Shown here: positions 1 through 5,437 of the stretch, piece by piece
How positions within the stretch are numbered: the first letter of the stretch is position 1
How the letters are laid out: the number at the start of each line of letters is the position of its first letter
Origin: Desulfuromonadaceae bacterium UBA6124
Lineage (GTDB): Bacteria > Desulfobacterota > Desulfuromonadia > Desulfuromonadales > Trichloromonadaceae
Length of the DNA stretch: 9,829 nt
Assembly (NCBI GenBank): GCA_002423365.1
Contig: DIVU01000391.1
Coordinates: 1 to 9,829, forward strand
Direction of reading: 5' to 3'
Notes under the pieces: generated by a model
The model's input: the letters and a program-made list of their open reading frames with translations, nothing else
The model's database searches: none
Told to the model about the DNA's origin: nothing
Position numbers and translations under genes: made by a program

Positions 1-811
1 AGGTGGCGATGTGGATGCGGGCGTTGGCGGCGGCGTTGCCCCCTTTTTCGGTTTTGACGATGCGGGCGTTGTCGCCGAAGGCGGCCTTAAGTTTGTCGTA
101 GGCCTGCTCGCGCAACTCGTCGCGGTCGCAGAGAAAAAGCGCCGGTTTGGGCAGTTGCCCGGACTTGGAGAGGCGCCAGAGCAGGTTGGTGGCGATGACG
201 GTCTTGCCCGAACCGGTGGCCAGCGTCAGCAGCACCCGGACCGGTTCGTTGTTTTGCCGGCAACGGATGATCTTCTCGAAGGCGGCGCGGATGGCGGCAT
301 CCTGATAATAGCGGCTTTGCGACCAGGCGGGGCTGTCGGCCTGAAACAGCATGGCCGCTTCGGGCTGGGTGAGGTCGATGCCGGTGTCCCGGGCGTAACG
401 GGCGGTCAGATCCGGATGTGGCGGGAAATTGGCGAAGGGGAACGGTCCGCCCTGAAGGGTGGTAAAGAAATCGAATTCGCCGTAGAGATGGCCGTTGGTG
501 GCAAAGACATATTTCACCTCGAAACGCCGACAGTCGGCATAGCCCTTGGCCTGCTGCATCCCTTTGAGCGGGTCTTCACTTGCTTTCTTGGCTTCGAGTA
601 CGCCGACGGGCAGCGGTTTCGGCATCGCCCCGACCTGCACGCAGAGCAGATAATCGGTGCGCCCGGCCCCCTTGCGGCGCCGACCTTTGGACCCGGTCGG
701 CTCGACCGGCGCGGGCGTTTCCAGCTTGATCCACTGGGGGGCGTCATACCCTTTTTGCCGCAGCACGGGATTGATCAGATGATACTTGGTTTCCTCTTCA
801 TTCAAGCTCAT
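1..811 (-). CDS. hsdR: Type I restriction endonuclease subunit R (N-terminal part, cut by window edge)
   Basis: Cleavage and translocation subunit of a type I restriction-modification complex; in this family it works with HsdM and HsdS, pumping DNA by ATP hydrolysis before cutting. The visible 270 residues begin MSLNEEETKY. A PD-(D/E)xK nuclease core is readable: D53 in GRTDY, then E73-A-K75 in VLEAKKA. A helicase entry motif RYYQDAAI (about 168-175) precedes the Walker A motif TLATGSGKT (196-204), and motif Ia-like LFLCDRDELREQ lies near 226-236. The order nuclease, Q-like motif, Walker A is that of HsdR. The rest of the helicase and the C-terminal HsdM-binding region are outside the window, as are any hsdM and hsdS genes, so completeness of the system cannot be judged. 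Start chosen at the ATG at 811, which gives a typical family N-terminus. A related stand-alone DEAD/DEAH restriction helicase is the main alternative. Confidence 0.88.
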   Translation of the reverse strand, partial: MSLNEEETKYHLINPVLRQKGYDAPQWIKLETPAPVEPTGSKGRRRKGAGRTDYLLCVQVGAMPKPLPVGVLEAKKASEDPLKGMQQAKGYADCRRFEVKYVFATNGHLYGEFDFFTTLQGGPFPFANFPPHPDLTARYARDTGIDLTQPEAAMLFQADSPAWSQSRYYQDAAIRAAFEKIIRCRQNNEPVRVLLTLATGSGKTVIATNLLWRLSKSGQLPKPALFLCDRDELREQAYDKLKAAFGDNARIVKTEKGGNAAANARIHIAT

Positions 812-830
812 TTGGGGGAGCCCCTCTTTT
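812..830 (-). promoter_or_regulatory. hsdR ribosome binding site overlapping a small G/C palindrome
   Basis: On the minus strand AAAAGAGG (823-830) is followed by GGCTCCCCCAA and the ATG, a long spacer of 11 bases after AAGAGG. The overlapping GGGG-CT-CCCC run (about 814-824) could fold into a short hairpin that covers the last G residues of the Shine-Dalgarno sequence. Whether this limits translation of the restriction subunit is inference. Confidence 0.4.
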
Positions 831-879
831 CATTCAATAAAACGCCATGTCGGCTAGTCGGAAGAAAGAAAACCTGGGG

Positions 880-907
880 ATGATAGCACCTTGCGTGAGG
901 CGGTCGA
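880..907 (-). promoter_or_regulatory. Candidate sigma-70 promoter for hsdR
   Basis: On the minus strand a TATCAT hexamer (880-885, 5 of 6 to TATAAT) lies 16 bases downstream of TCGACC (902-907, 4 of 6 to TTGACA). A start near 873 would give a leader of about 60 bases before the hsdR ATG. It is the best promoter-like pair in the 126-base gap and would make hsdR a transcription unit separate from the Cys-rich gene. Judged by eye only. Confidence 0.35.
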
Positions 908-909
908 AG

Positions 910-930
910 AAAAAACCAACTAACGACCGG
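910..930 (-). terminator. Weak candidate intrinsic terminator after the Cys-rich gene
   Basis: Eight bases after the stop codon of the 56-residue gene, minus-strand CCGGT (926-930) can pair with GTTGG (916-920), using three G-U wobbles, around a 5-base loop, followed directly by six T residues (910-915). Position and T tract suit a terminator, but the stem is short and weak. Confidence 0.25.
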
Positions 931-937
931 GGGGATG

Positions 938-1108
938 TTATTCGGATTTGTCGGTTCGAGAACCGGCCGCGTTCAGCTTTTCGAACAGCTCGATCTGCTC
1001 GGTCATCGACAGCTTCTTTTTGCAGCCGGTGCGCAGACACATGCGGCAACGGTCATCCGAGCACCATTGGCACATCTTGCAGTCGGGGCAGGGGTGTTTT
1101 TTGTCCAT
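938..1108 (-). CDS. Small Cys-rich protein, 56 residues, probable metal binding
   Basis: I do not recognise a named family. The product starts MDKKHPCPDCKMC and has seven cysteines within residues 7-29, spaced C-x2-C-x2-C-x2-C-x4-C-x2-C-x4-C (C7, C10, C13, C16, C21, C24, C29), followed by a charged, probably amphipathic helix (LSMTEQIELFEKLN, 33-46) and a short polar tail. There is no signal peptide, so it is likely cytoplasmic. The spacing suggests binding of zinc or an iron-sulfur cluster, but no single known motif (rubredoxin, 2[4Fe-4S] ferredoxin) fits exactly. Translation is well supported: AAAAGGAG (AAGGAG at 1115-1120) sits 7 bases before the ATG, one of the best Shine-Dalgarno sequences in the window. 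It starts 40 bases after the flippase-like gene and may share its message. Coding is judged from the RBS, the dense Cys pattern and the clean start and stop. Confidence 0.75.
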   Translation of the reverse strand: MDKKHPCPDCKMCQWCSDDRCRMCLRTGCKKKLSMTEQIELFEKLNAAGSRTDKSE

Positions 1109-1148
1109 GGCGCGCTCCTTTTAATCCATTGTACGCCGCAGGCGGGTT

Positions 1149-2444
1149 TCAGGCAACGACGCGGGCGGCGCGGCGCAGGCGCCGGCGGCGGTGGTGCAGG
1201 TACCAGGCTTCGCAGACTTCGGCGGCCATGAGCAGAAAGACGGCGACGGCGACGCCGGGAACGGGGATGGGCAGGAGCAGAAACGCCCCCCAGCAGAGGC
1301 CGAGGAAGAGCACTTTGTAGACGACCGAGCGGCCGAGTTCGGTCGTGCGGTCTTCGTTGGTGAACCAGCCGCGCAGCAGGCTGACGGCGCCGTAGAGGTA
1401 GCAGTAGAGGGCGCAGGCTGCCAACGGCAGGGCGATGTAGGCGCGGGTCGCGGCATCGAGACCCATGAGGGCGCCGAGGACCGGGCCGCTGAAGGGAAAG
1501 GCGATGAGGATGGTGACGACGGCGAGGGCGCTGCCGACCCAGCGGAAGAAGCGCACCAGCACCCGGTAGTCGGCGTCGTTTTTGACCATCGTCTGATAGG
1601 CCTGGAGCAGGTTGCGCATCGGCCCGGCCAAGAGAAAGATGAAACCGCGGATGACGCCGAAGGAGGCCAACGCCAGGGGTCCGTCGGGAAGGCGGCCGAT
1701 GATGGCGTTGATCAGGAGCGGCACGCTCTGTTGCAGGCAGGAGGCGTAGGCCAGGGGGAAGGAGAATTTCAGAACCTCGAGCGCCCCCCGTTCGTCGGCG
1801 CCGCCCTCGTGATGGATTCGGCAGCGCCAGGCGAAGGCGGCCATCAGCGCGGTTTCGATGACGATGCAGGCGAGCAGGGCGAAGGCACCGAGTTCGGCGC
1901 CGGAAAACCAGCGCCGGCCGAGGGCGAGAAAGCCGAGCAGGGCGACGACTCGGACGATGGTTGCCAGCGACACCAGCGAAGTATGCCGGGCCTGCATGAC
2001 CAGCCCCTGGAAGAAGCCGCGAAAGCCAGTGAGAAAAGGGAGAAAAACGAGAATGCCCAGGACCGCCTTGGCGTGGAGGGCGATGTCGCCGGAAACGCCA
2101 AGCAGGCGGCCGAGGACGAAATCGCCGACGGGAGTGAAAGCGACGACGGCGAGCAGCAGCGATACCAGACTCGCCACCAGAATGACGAAGATGACGGTGC
2201 CGCGCAGCGAGCGGCGGCCGCGCACCATGGCAATGGTGATGGTGTGGTTCTGGTAGGAGGCGGAAGCGAGCAGGCCGTGCAGGGCCATGGCGACGGCGAA
2301 GGCGGCCAAGGCGGTGACGAAATCCGTATCCCGGGCCAGTCCGGCGTTGATGATCGAGTGGGAGACACTCATCATCTGCACATTGAGCAATAGCGGGAAG
2401 AAGAAGAGGGAAATCTCCCGCAGGGTCAAAGGCTTGGCGGTCAC
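1149..2444 (-). CDS. MOP-superfamily (ANKH/MATE-like) multi-pass membrane protein
   Basis: A 431-residue inner-membrane protein with about 12 hydrophobic segments. It shows an internal repeat: residues 14-38 (starting FFFPLLLNVQ) match 227-251 (starting FSFPLAYASC), both ending in a INA-x2-(A/G)R signature, and LAAFAVA (about 46-52) matches LASFGVI (about 259-265). Such a two-bundle duplication is typical of the MOP flippase/exporter superfamily (MATE, Wzx, MurJ), and the INA..AR..LAAF pattern recalls the ANKH-like branch; substrate unknown. The C-terminus is very basic (RRRRLRR, 419-425), as expected of a cytoplasmic tail. I choose the GTG at 2444: it has GGAG (2452-2455) 7 bases upstream and gives the natural N-terminus TAKPLTLREISLFFFP; the frame stays open to 2693 but the upstream part reads as Arg/Pro-rich noise. 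The GTG overlaps the stop of the HAD remnant (GTGA), implying translational coupling to the transporter operon. Confidence 0.7.
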   Translation of the reverse strand: MTAKPLTLREISLFFFPLLLNVQMMSVSHSIINAGLARDTDFVTALAAFAVAMALHGLLASASYQNHTITIAMVRGRRSLRGTVIFVILVASLVSLLLAVVAFTPVGDFVLGRLLGVSGDIALHAKAVLGILVFLPFLTGFRGFFQGLVMQARHTSLVSLATIVRVVALLGFLALGRRWFSGAELGAFALLACIVIETALMAAFAWRCRIHHEGGADERGALEVLKFSFPLAYASCLQQSVPLLINAIIGRLPDGPLALASFGVIRGFIFLLAGPMRNLLQAYQTMVKNDADYRVLVRFFRWVGSALAVVTILIAFPFSGPVLGALMGLDAATRAYIALPLAACALYCYLYGAVSLLRGWFTNEDRTTELGRSVVYKVLFLGLCWGAFLLLPIPVPGVAVAVFLLMAAEVCEAWYLHHRRRRLRRAARVVA

Positions 2445-2557
2445 GGCGGATCTCCGGGATAGAGCCGGACGAGGTCGAGCGGCGGCAGATCCTGCTCGCC
2501 TAGCAGCGTGTCGACCAGGGTGCCGTCGAGATCGAAAAGGAGGGTGTCGATGGTCAT
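2441..2557 (-). pseudogene. HAD-family phosphatase remnant (38 codons) with coupled ends
   Basis: The reading frame begins MTIDTLLFDLDGTLVDT, a textbook HAD motif I (the DxDGT nucleophile loop of phosphoglycolate-phosphatase-like enzymes), but ends after only 38 residues where the family needs about 210-230. The remaining 21 residues (LLGEQDLPPLDLVRLYPGDPP) contain LVRLYPG, which resembles either the cap-to-core junction (TRLYPG) or the region around residue 35-45 of such enzymes; I cannot tell which. No further HAD motifs (Thr/Ser motif II, Lys motif III, acidic motif IV) are found in any frame nearby, so an in-frame internal deletion is the simplest account. Its ATG overlaps the TGA of the NSS transporter (ATGA) and its TGA overlaps the GTG of the flippase gene (GTGA). 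It cannot be an active phosphatase, but it may still be translated and carry ribosomes to the next gene, whose RBS lies in its 3' end. Confidence 0.65.
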
Positions 2558-3939
2558 TGCAGGAGCGCGGCGAACCAGGCGAAAAGGCCCGTTTCCCGCA
2601 TCTTGAAGAAAAGTACGACGGCCACCGCGAGCGGCGAGATGTAGCGGATGAGGAAATGCCAGGTCGGATAGACCCAACCGGCGCCGCCGGCAAGGAGTTC
2701 CTGTTTCTCTTCCGTGCCGCTCCAGAACCAGCCGACGTAGATGGCGATGAGCAGGCCGCTGAAAGGGAGGAAATAGTTGGACACCAGCATGTCCGCCGAA
2801 TCGAAGAAGACCCGGTCGCCGATCACCTTCCACTCGGCCAGGGCGTTGTAGGAAAGAGCGGTGGGGATGCCGACGACGAAGGCCAATCCGGCAAGAAACC
2901 AGGTGGCGCGGGGCCGACTCCAGCCCCGTTCGTCGATGAGATAGGCGACCTGGGCTTCGAGCAGGGAGATGTTGCTGGTCAGGGCGGCGAAGGCGAGCAG
3001 CAGGAAAAAGACGATGGCGAGCAGGTAGCCGCCGGGGATCTGGGAGAAAACCACCGGAATGGTTTTGAAGACCAGCCCCGGCCCGCCGCCGGGCTGCATG
3101 CCGACGGAAAAGACCACCGAGAAGATGGCGATGCCGGCCATCAGGGCGATGACCGTGTCAAGCACGACCACGCGCAGGCTCGCCCCGAGCAGATCTTCCT
3201 GCTTGCTCAGATAGGAGCCGTAGGTGATCATCGCCGCCATCCCCAGGGAGAGGGTGAAGAAGGCGTGGCCCATGGCCTCCAGCACCGAGGCCGGAGTGAG
3301 CTTGGCGAAGTCGGGGCGGAACATGAAGGTGATCCCTTGCCAGGCGCCGGGGCTGAGCAGGCCGTTCATGAAGAGCAGAGCCATGAGCGCGAAAAGGATC
3401 GGCATCAGAATCTTGCTCCAGCGCTCGATCCCCTTCTGCACACCGCCGATGACGATCCCCAGGCACAGGCTCATAAAGACGAAATGCCAGAGCAGTTGGC
3501 GCGGGCCGTCGGCGGTGAGGCCGCCGAACATCCCTTCGACAACCTCGGCGGATTGCCCGGAAAAACTGCCCAAGAGTGAACGATAAACGTAATCGAGGGT
3601 CCAGCCGGCCACCACCGAATAGTAGGAACAGATGATGAAGGCGGCGGCGACGCTGATCCAGCCCGGCGCCTGCCAGAAAGAACGCTTCCCTTCCAGATGG
3701 ATGAAAGCGCCGACGGCATCCTTGCGGGTATGGCGCCCGATCATCAGCTCGGCCATCATGATCGGCAACCCGACGACGGCGATGCAGACCAAATAGACCA
3801 GGACGAAGGCGCCGCCGCCGTTCTCGCCGGTGATGTAGGGGAATTTCCAGATGTTGCCGAGACCGACGGCGCTGCCGGCGGCGGCGAGGATGAAGCCGAG
3901 ACGGGAGGCCCAGAGGGCGCGGGGGGGAGCGTAACTCAT
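2554..3939 (-). CDS. Sodium-dependent amino-acid transporter, NSS/SNF family
   Basis: Secondary transporter of the neurotransmitter:sodium symporter family (LeuT, MhsT, Tyt1 relatives), importing an amino acid or related solute with Na+ across the inner membrane; substrate not predictable here. Length 461 and about 11 membrane helices match the short bacterial branch. Family hallmarks: the TM1 unwound segment GSAVGLGNIWKFPY (22-35), ENGGGAF (39-45), the TM6 signature GHAFFTLSLG (224-233), and TM8 LTSNISLLE (320-328) with the T-S pair that binds the second Na+ in LeuT. By eye D261 takes the place of LeuT Asn286 and Ala that of Glu290, an exchange seen in chloride-independent bacterial relatives; alignment-dependent. 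An in-frame TGA sits two codons upstream, fixing the ATG at 3939; only a poor GGGA acts as RBS. The stop overlaps the next start (ATGA). The gene follows the heptad palindrome and probably heads the coupled operon. Confidence 0.9.
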   Translation of the reverse strand: MSYAPPRALWASRLGFILAAAGSAVGLGNIWKFPYITGENGGGAFVLVYLVCIAVVGLPIMMAELMIGRHTRKDAVGAFIHLEGKRSFWQAPGWISVAAAFIICSYYSVVAGWTLDYVYRSLLGSFSGQSAEVVEGMFGGLTADGPRQLLWHFVFMSLCLGIVIGGVQKGIERWSKILMPILFALMALLFMNGLLSPGAWQGITFMFRPDFAKLTPASVLEAMGHAFFTLSLGMAAMITYGSYLSKQEDLLGASLRVVVLDTVIALMAGIAIFSVVFSVGMQPGGGPGLVFKTIPVVFSQIPGGYLLAIVFFLLLAFAALTSNISLLEAQVAYLIDERGWSRPRATWFLAGLAFVVGIPTALSYNALAEWKVIGDRVFFDSADMLVSNYFLPFSGLLIAIYVGWFWSGTEEKQELLAGGAGWVYPTWHFLIRYISPLAVAVVLFFKMRETGLFAWFAALLQ

Positions 3940-3961
3940 GGATCAAATCCCAATCTAAATC

Positions 3962-4056
3962 CGTGAGGAGTGAGGGGTTGGGGGTGAGGAGAGAAAAGCA
4001 AAAGAGTCGTTTTGTTGGCGGTTTTACGCCTCACGCCTCACTCCTCACTCCTCACG
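3962..4056. repeat. Long imperfect inverted repeat made of 7-bp GTGAGGN units
   Basis: The arms are 3962-3990 and 4028-4056. The outer 14 bases (CGTGAGGAGTGAGG) are perfectly inverted; over 29 positions I count five mismatches. Read from the right end inward, one arm is CG followed by tandem heptads TGAGGAG/TGAGGAG/TGAGGCG/TGAGGCG; the left arm has the same units, one degraded to GTTGGGG. The central part (about 3994-4020) can form a smaller CAAAA/TTTTG stem. The element fills most of the 137-bp gap between yggS and the NSS transporter, would be transcribed if the two are cotranscribed, and has no T tract on either side, so it is not a standard terminator. It looks like a dispersed palindromic intergenic element (REP or MITE-like). 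Confidence 0.75.
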
Positions 4057-4076
4057 AATTCAGGAATCAATCACCC

Positions 4077-4763
4077 TTACCCGCGTCCGCCGAAGATGGC
4101 GGTACCGACCCGCACCAGGGTCGCCCCCTCTTCGATGGCGACTTCGAAGTCGTTGCTCATGCCCATGGAAAGTTCGGCCATGGTCACGCCGGGAATCTTC
4201 GACGCTTCGATCCGCCGCGCCAGTTCCCGCAGGCGGCGGAAGTAAGGACGTACCTCCTCCGGATCGTCCAGCCAGGGGGGGAGGGCCATCAGGCCGCGCA
4301 GGCGCAGAAAGGGCAGCTCTGCCACCCGGCGGACCAGTTCGAATACCTCCTCTTCGCCGGTTCCGGCCTTGCTCGTCTCGTCGCCGAGATTGACCTCCAG
4401 CAGTACCGCCACCGGCCGGTCGAGCTTGGCCCACTGGCGGTTGATTTCCTCAGCCAGGGAGAGGCGGTCGAGGGAGTGGATCATCGCCACCTTGCCGCGC
4501 AGGTACTTGACCTTGTTGCTCTGCAGGGCGCCGATGAAATGCCACTCCACCGGGGCGCGCACCTGCTCGGCCTTGTCGGCGAACTCTTGCACGTAGTTCT
4601 CGCCAAAGAGCCGCTGCCCGGCAGTGGCCGCTTCCTCGATCAGTGTCGCCGGTTTGGTCTTCGAGACCGCCACCAGCCGCACTTCCGCCGGGTTCCGGCC
4701 GACGCGGGTACAGGCGGCGGCGATACGGGTCTGGATCCCTTCAATATTTTCGCGGATGGACAT
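4077..4763 (-). CDS. yggS: Pyridoxal-phosphate homeostasis protein (YggS/PLPBP family)
   Basis: PLP-binding, single-domain TIM-barrel protein of the PLPBP (PROSC) family, cytoplasmic; in other bacteria it buffers pyridoxal phosphate and affects amino-acid pools, with no enzyme activity shown. Length 228 is standard. The PLP lysine is K35 in LVAVSKTKP (30-38). Other hallmarks are FGENYVQE (53-60), WHFIGALQSNK (74-84), and the phosphate-binding SMGMSNDFEVAI (199-210) with the closing VRVGTAIFGGR (217-227). The ATG at 4763 is preceded by AGGA (4771-4774) at 7 bases and gives the usual family N-terminus; an upstream ATG in the open frame (to 4955) runs through the end of maf and is not used. It lies 16 bases after maf, suggesting one operon. 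The common partner proC is absent; the palindromic repeat and then the transporter follow. Confidence 0.93.
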   Translation of the reverse strand: MSIRENIEGIQTRIAAACTRVGRNPAEVRLVAVSKTKPATLIEEAATAGQRLFGENYVQEFADKAEQVRAPVEWHFIGALQSNKVKYLRGKVAMIHSLDRLSLAEEINRQWAKLDRPVAVLLEVNLGDETSKAGTGEEEVFELVRRVAELPFLRLRGLMALPPWLDDPEEVRPYFRRLRELARRIEASKIPGVTMAELSMGMSNDFEVAIEEGATLVRVGTAIFGGRG

Positions 4764-4779
4764 AGGCGAGTCCTGTCGG

Positions 4780-5385
4780 TTACGTCGGATTTTCGAAGAG
4801 GCGAACGGCGCCGAGGCGTTCCAGGGTCGCGACCACCTCGCACAGGGGGAGTCCGACGACGTTGGTGTAACTGCCGTCGATGGCCAGGACCATGAAGACG
4901 CCGATCCCCTGGATCGCGTAGGCCCCGGCCTTGTCCATCGGTTCGCCGGTGGCAATGTACCCCGCGATTTCCGCCTCTGTCAACGTTTTGAACCGAACCC
5001 GGGTGGCGACGACGCCGGCGTGGGTCGTCCCCGTTTCCCGGTCATGGACGGCGTAGCCGGAAAGGACCCGGTGCTCCCGGTCGGAGAGGGAGCGCAGCAT
5101 GGCCGCGGCTTCGGCGGCGTCGGCCGGTTTCCCGAGAATGCGATTGTCGCGCAGCACGATGGTGTCGCTGCCGATAAACCAGCGCCCGGGGATGTCGGCG
5201 CGTCCGGCGACTTCTCCGGCCTTGTCGCGGGCGAGGCGCAGCACATGCTCTTCCGGAGATTCGCCGGGAAGTTCATCCTCGGGGATGTCACTGGGCACGA
5301 TGCGGAAAGGGATGCCGACGCGCTCAAGCAGTTCGCGGCGACGGGGAGAGGCCGAAGCCAGAACGATATCGTGGGTAGATTTCAT
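4780..5385 (-). CDS. maf: Maf-family nucleoside triphosphate pyrophosphatase (YhdE type)
   Basis: Hydrolyses non-canonical or pyrimidine nucleoside triphosphates to monophosphate plus pyrophosphate; YhdE-type enzymes act on dTTP, UTP and modified bases and may also affect septation. Length 201 is normal. Motifs: VLASASPRRRELL (8-20), the Maf signature with the phosphate-binding S-P-R; IGSDTIV (71-77), with D74 as catalytic acid; LGKPADAAEAAAML (84-97); and the selectivity segment MDKAGAYAIQG (150-160), whose DKAGAY form marks the YhdE/UTP-dTTP branch rather than YceF. The start at 5385 gives the classic N-terminus MKSTHDIVLASASPRR; the frame is open to 5562 but the upstream part lies in the cyclase gene. 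No Shine-Dalgarno is present: the bases before the ATG are TCCTCCCGGCC. It is 52 bases after the cyclase and 16 before yggS. Confidence 0.93.
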   Translation of the reverse strand: MKSTHDIVLASASPRRRELLERVGIPFRIVPSDIPEDELPGESPEEHVLRLARDKAGEVAGRADIPGRWFIGSDTIVLRDNRILGKPADAAEAAAMLRSLSDREHRVLSGYAVHDRETGTTHAGVVATRVRFKTLTEAEIAGYIATGEPMDKAGAYAIQGIGVFMVLAIDGSYTNVVGLPLCEVVATLERLGAVRLFENPT

Positions 5386-5392
5386 GGCCGGG

Positions 5393-5422
5393 AGGATAGC
5401 GGAAAGGGCGGAAAAATGCCAG
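5393..5422 (-). promoter_or_regulatory. Candidate promoter giving leaderless maf mRNA
   Basis: On the minus strand a TATCCT hexamer (5393-5398) lies 18 bases from CTGGCA (5417-5422); each matches 4 of 6 consensus bases. Only 7 bases separate the -10 from the maf ATG, so transcription would start at or next to the start codon. This agrees with the missing Shine-Dalgarno sequence. Weak matches; inference. Confidence 0.3.
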
Positions 5423-5437
5423 CGCGGCGAAGGTGGC

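Noticed and set aside
834..1049. 71-codon minus-strand frame between hsdR and the Cys-rich gene
   Set aside because: It overlaps the Cys-rich gene in another frame, lacks an RBS and shows no family pattern.
2445..2693. N-terminal extension of the flippase-like frame back to 2693
   Set aside because: The added residues are Arg/Pro/Ser-rich noise that overlaps the transporter end and the HAD remnant; the GTG at 2444 has a proper RBS and gives a sensible N-terminus.
1191..3579. Long plus-strand open frames (about 400 and 430 codons) opposite the flippase and transporter genes
   Set aside because: They are made of Gly/Glu/Asp/Gln-rich low-complexity protein, antisense to clear membrane proteins with family motifs; in GC-rich DNA such mirror frames stay open by codon bias.
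3962..4056. CRISPR-like repeat reading of the heptad element
   Set aside because: Units are only 7 bp, contiguous and inverted, with no unique spacers, so it is a palindrome of tandem heptads and not a CRISPR array.
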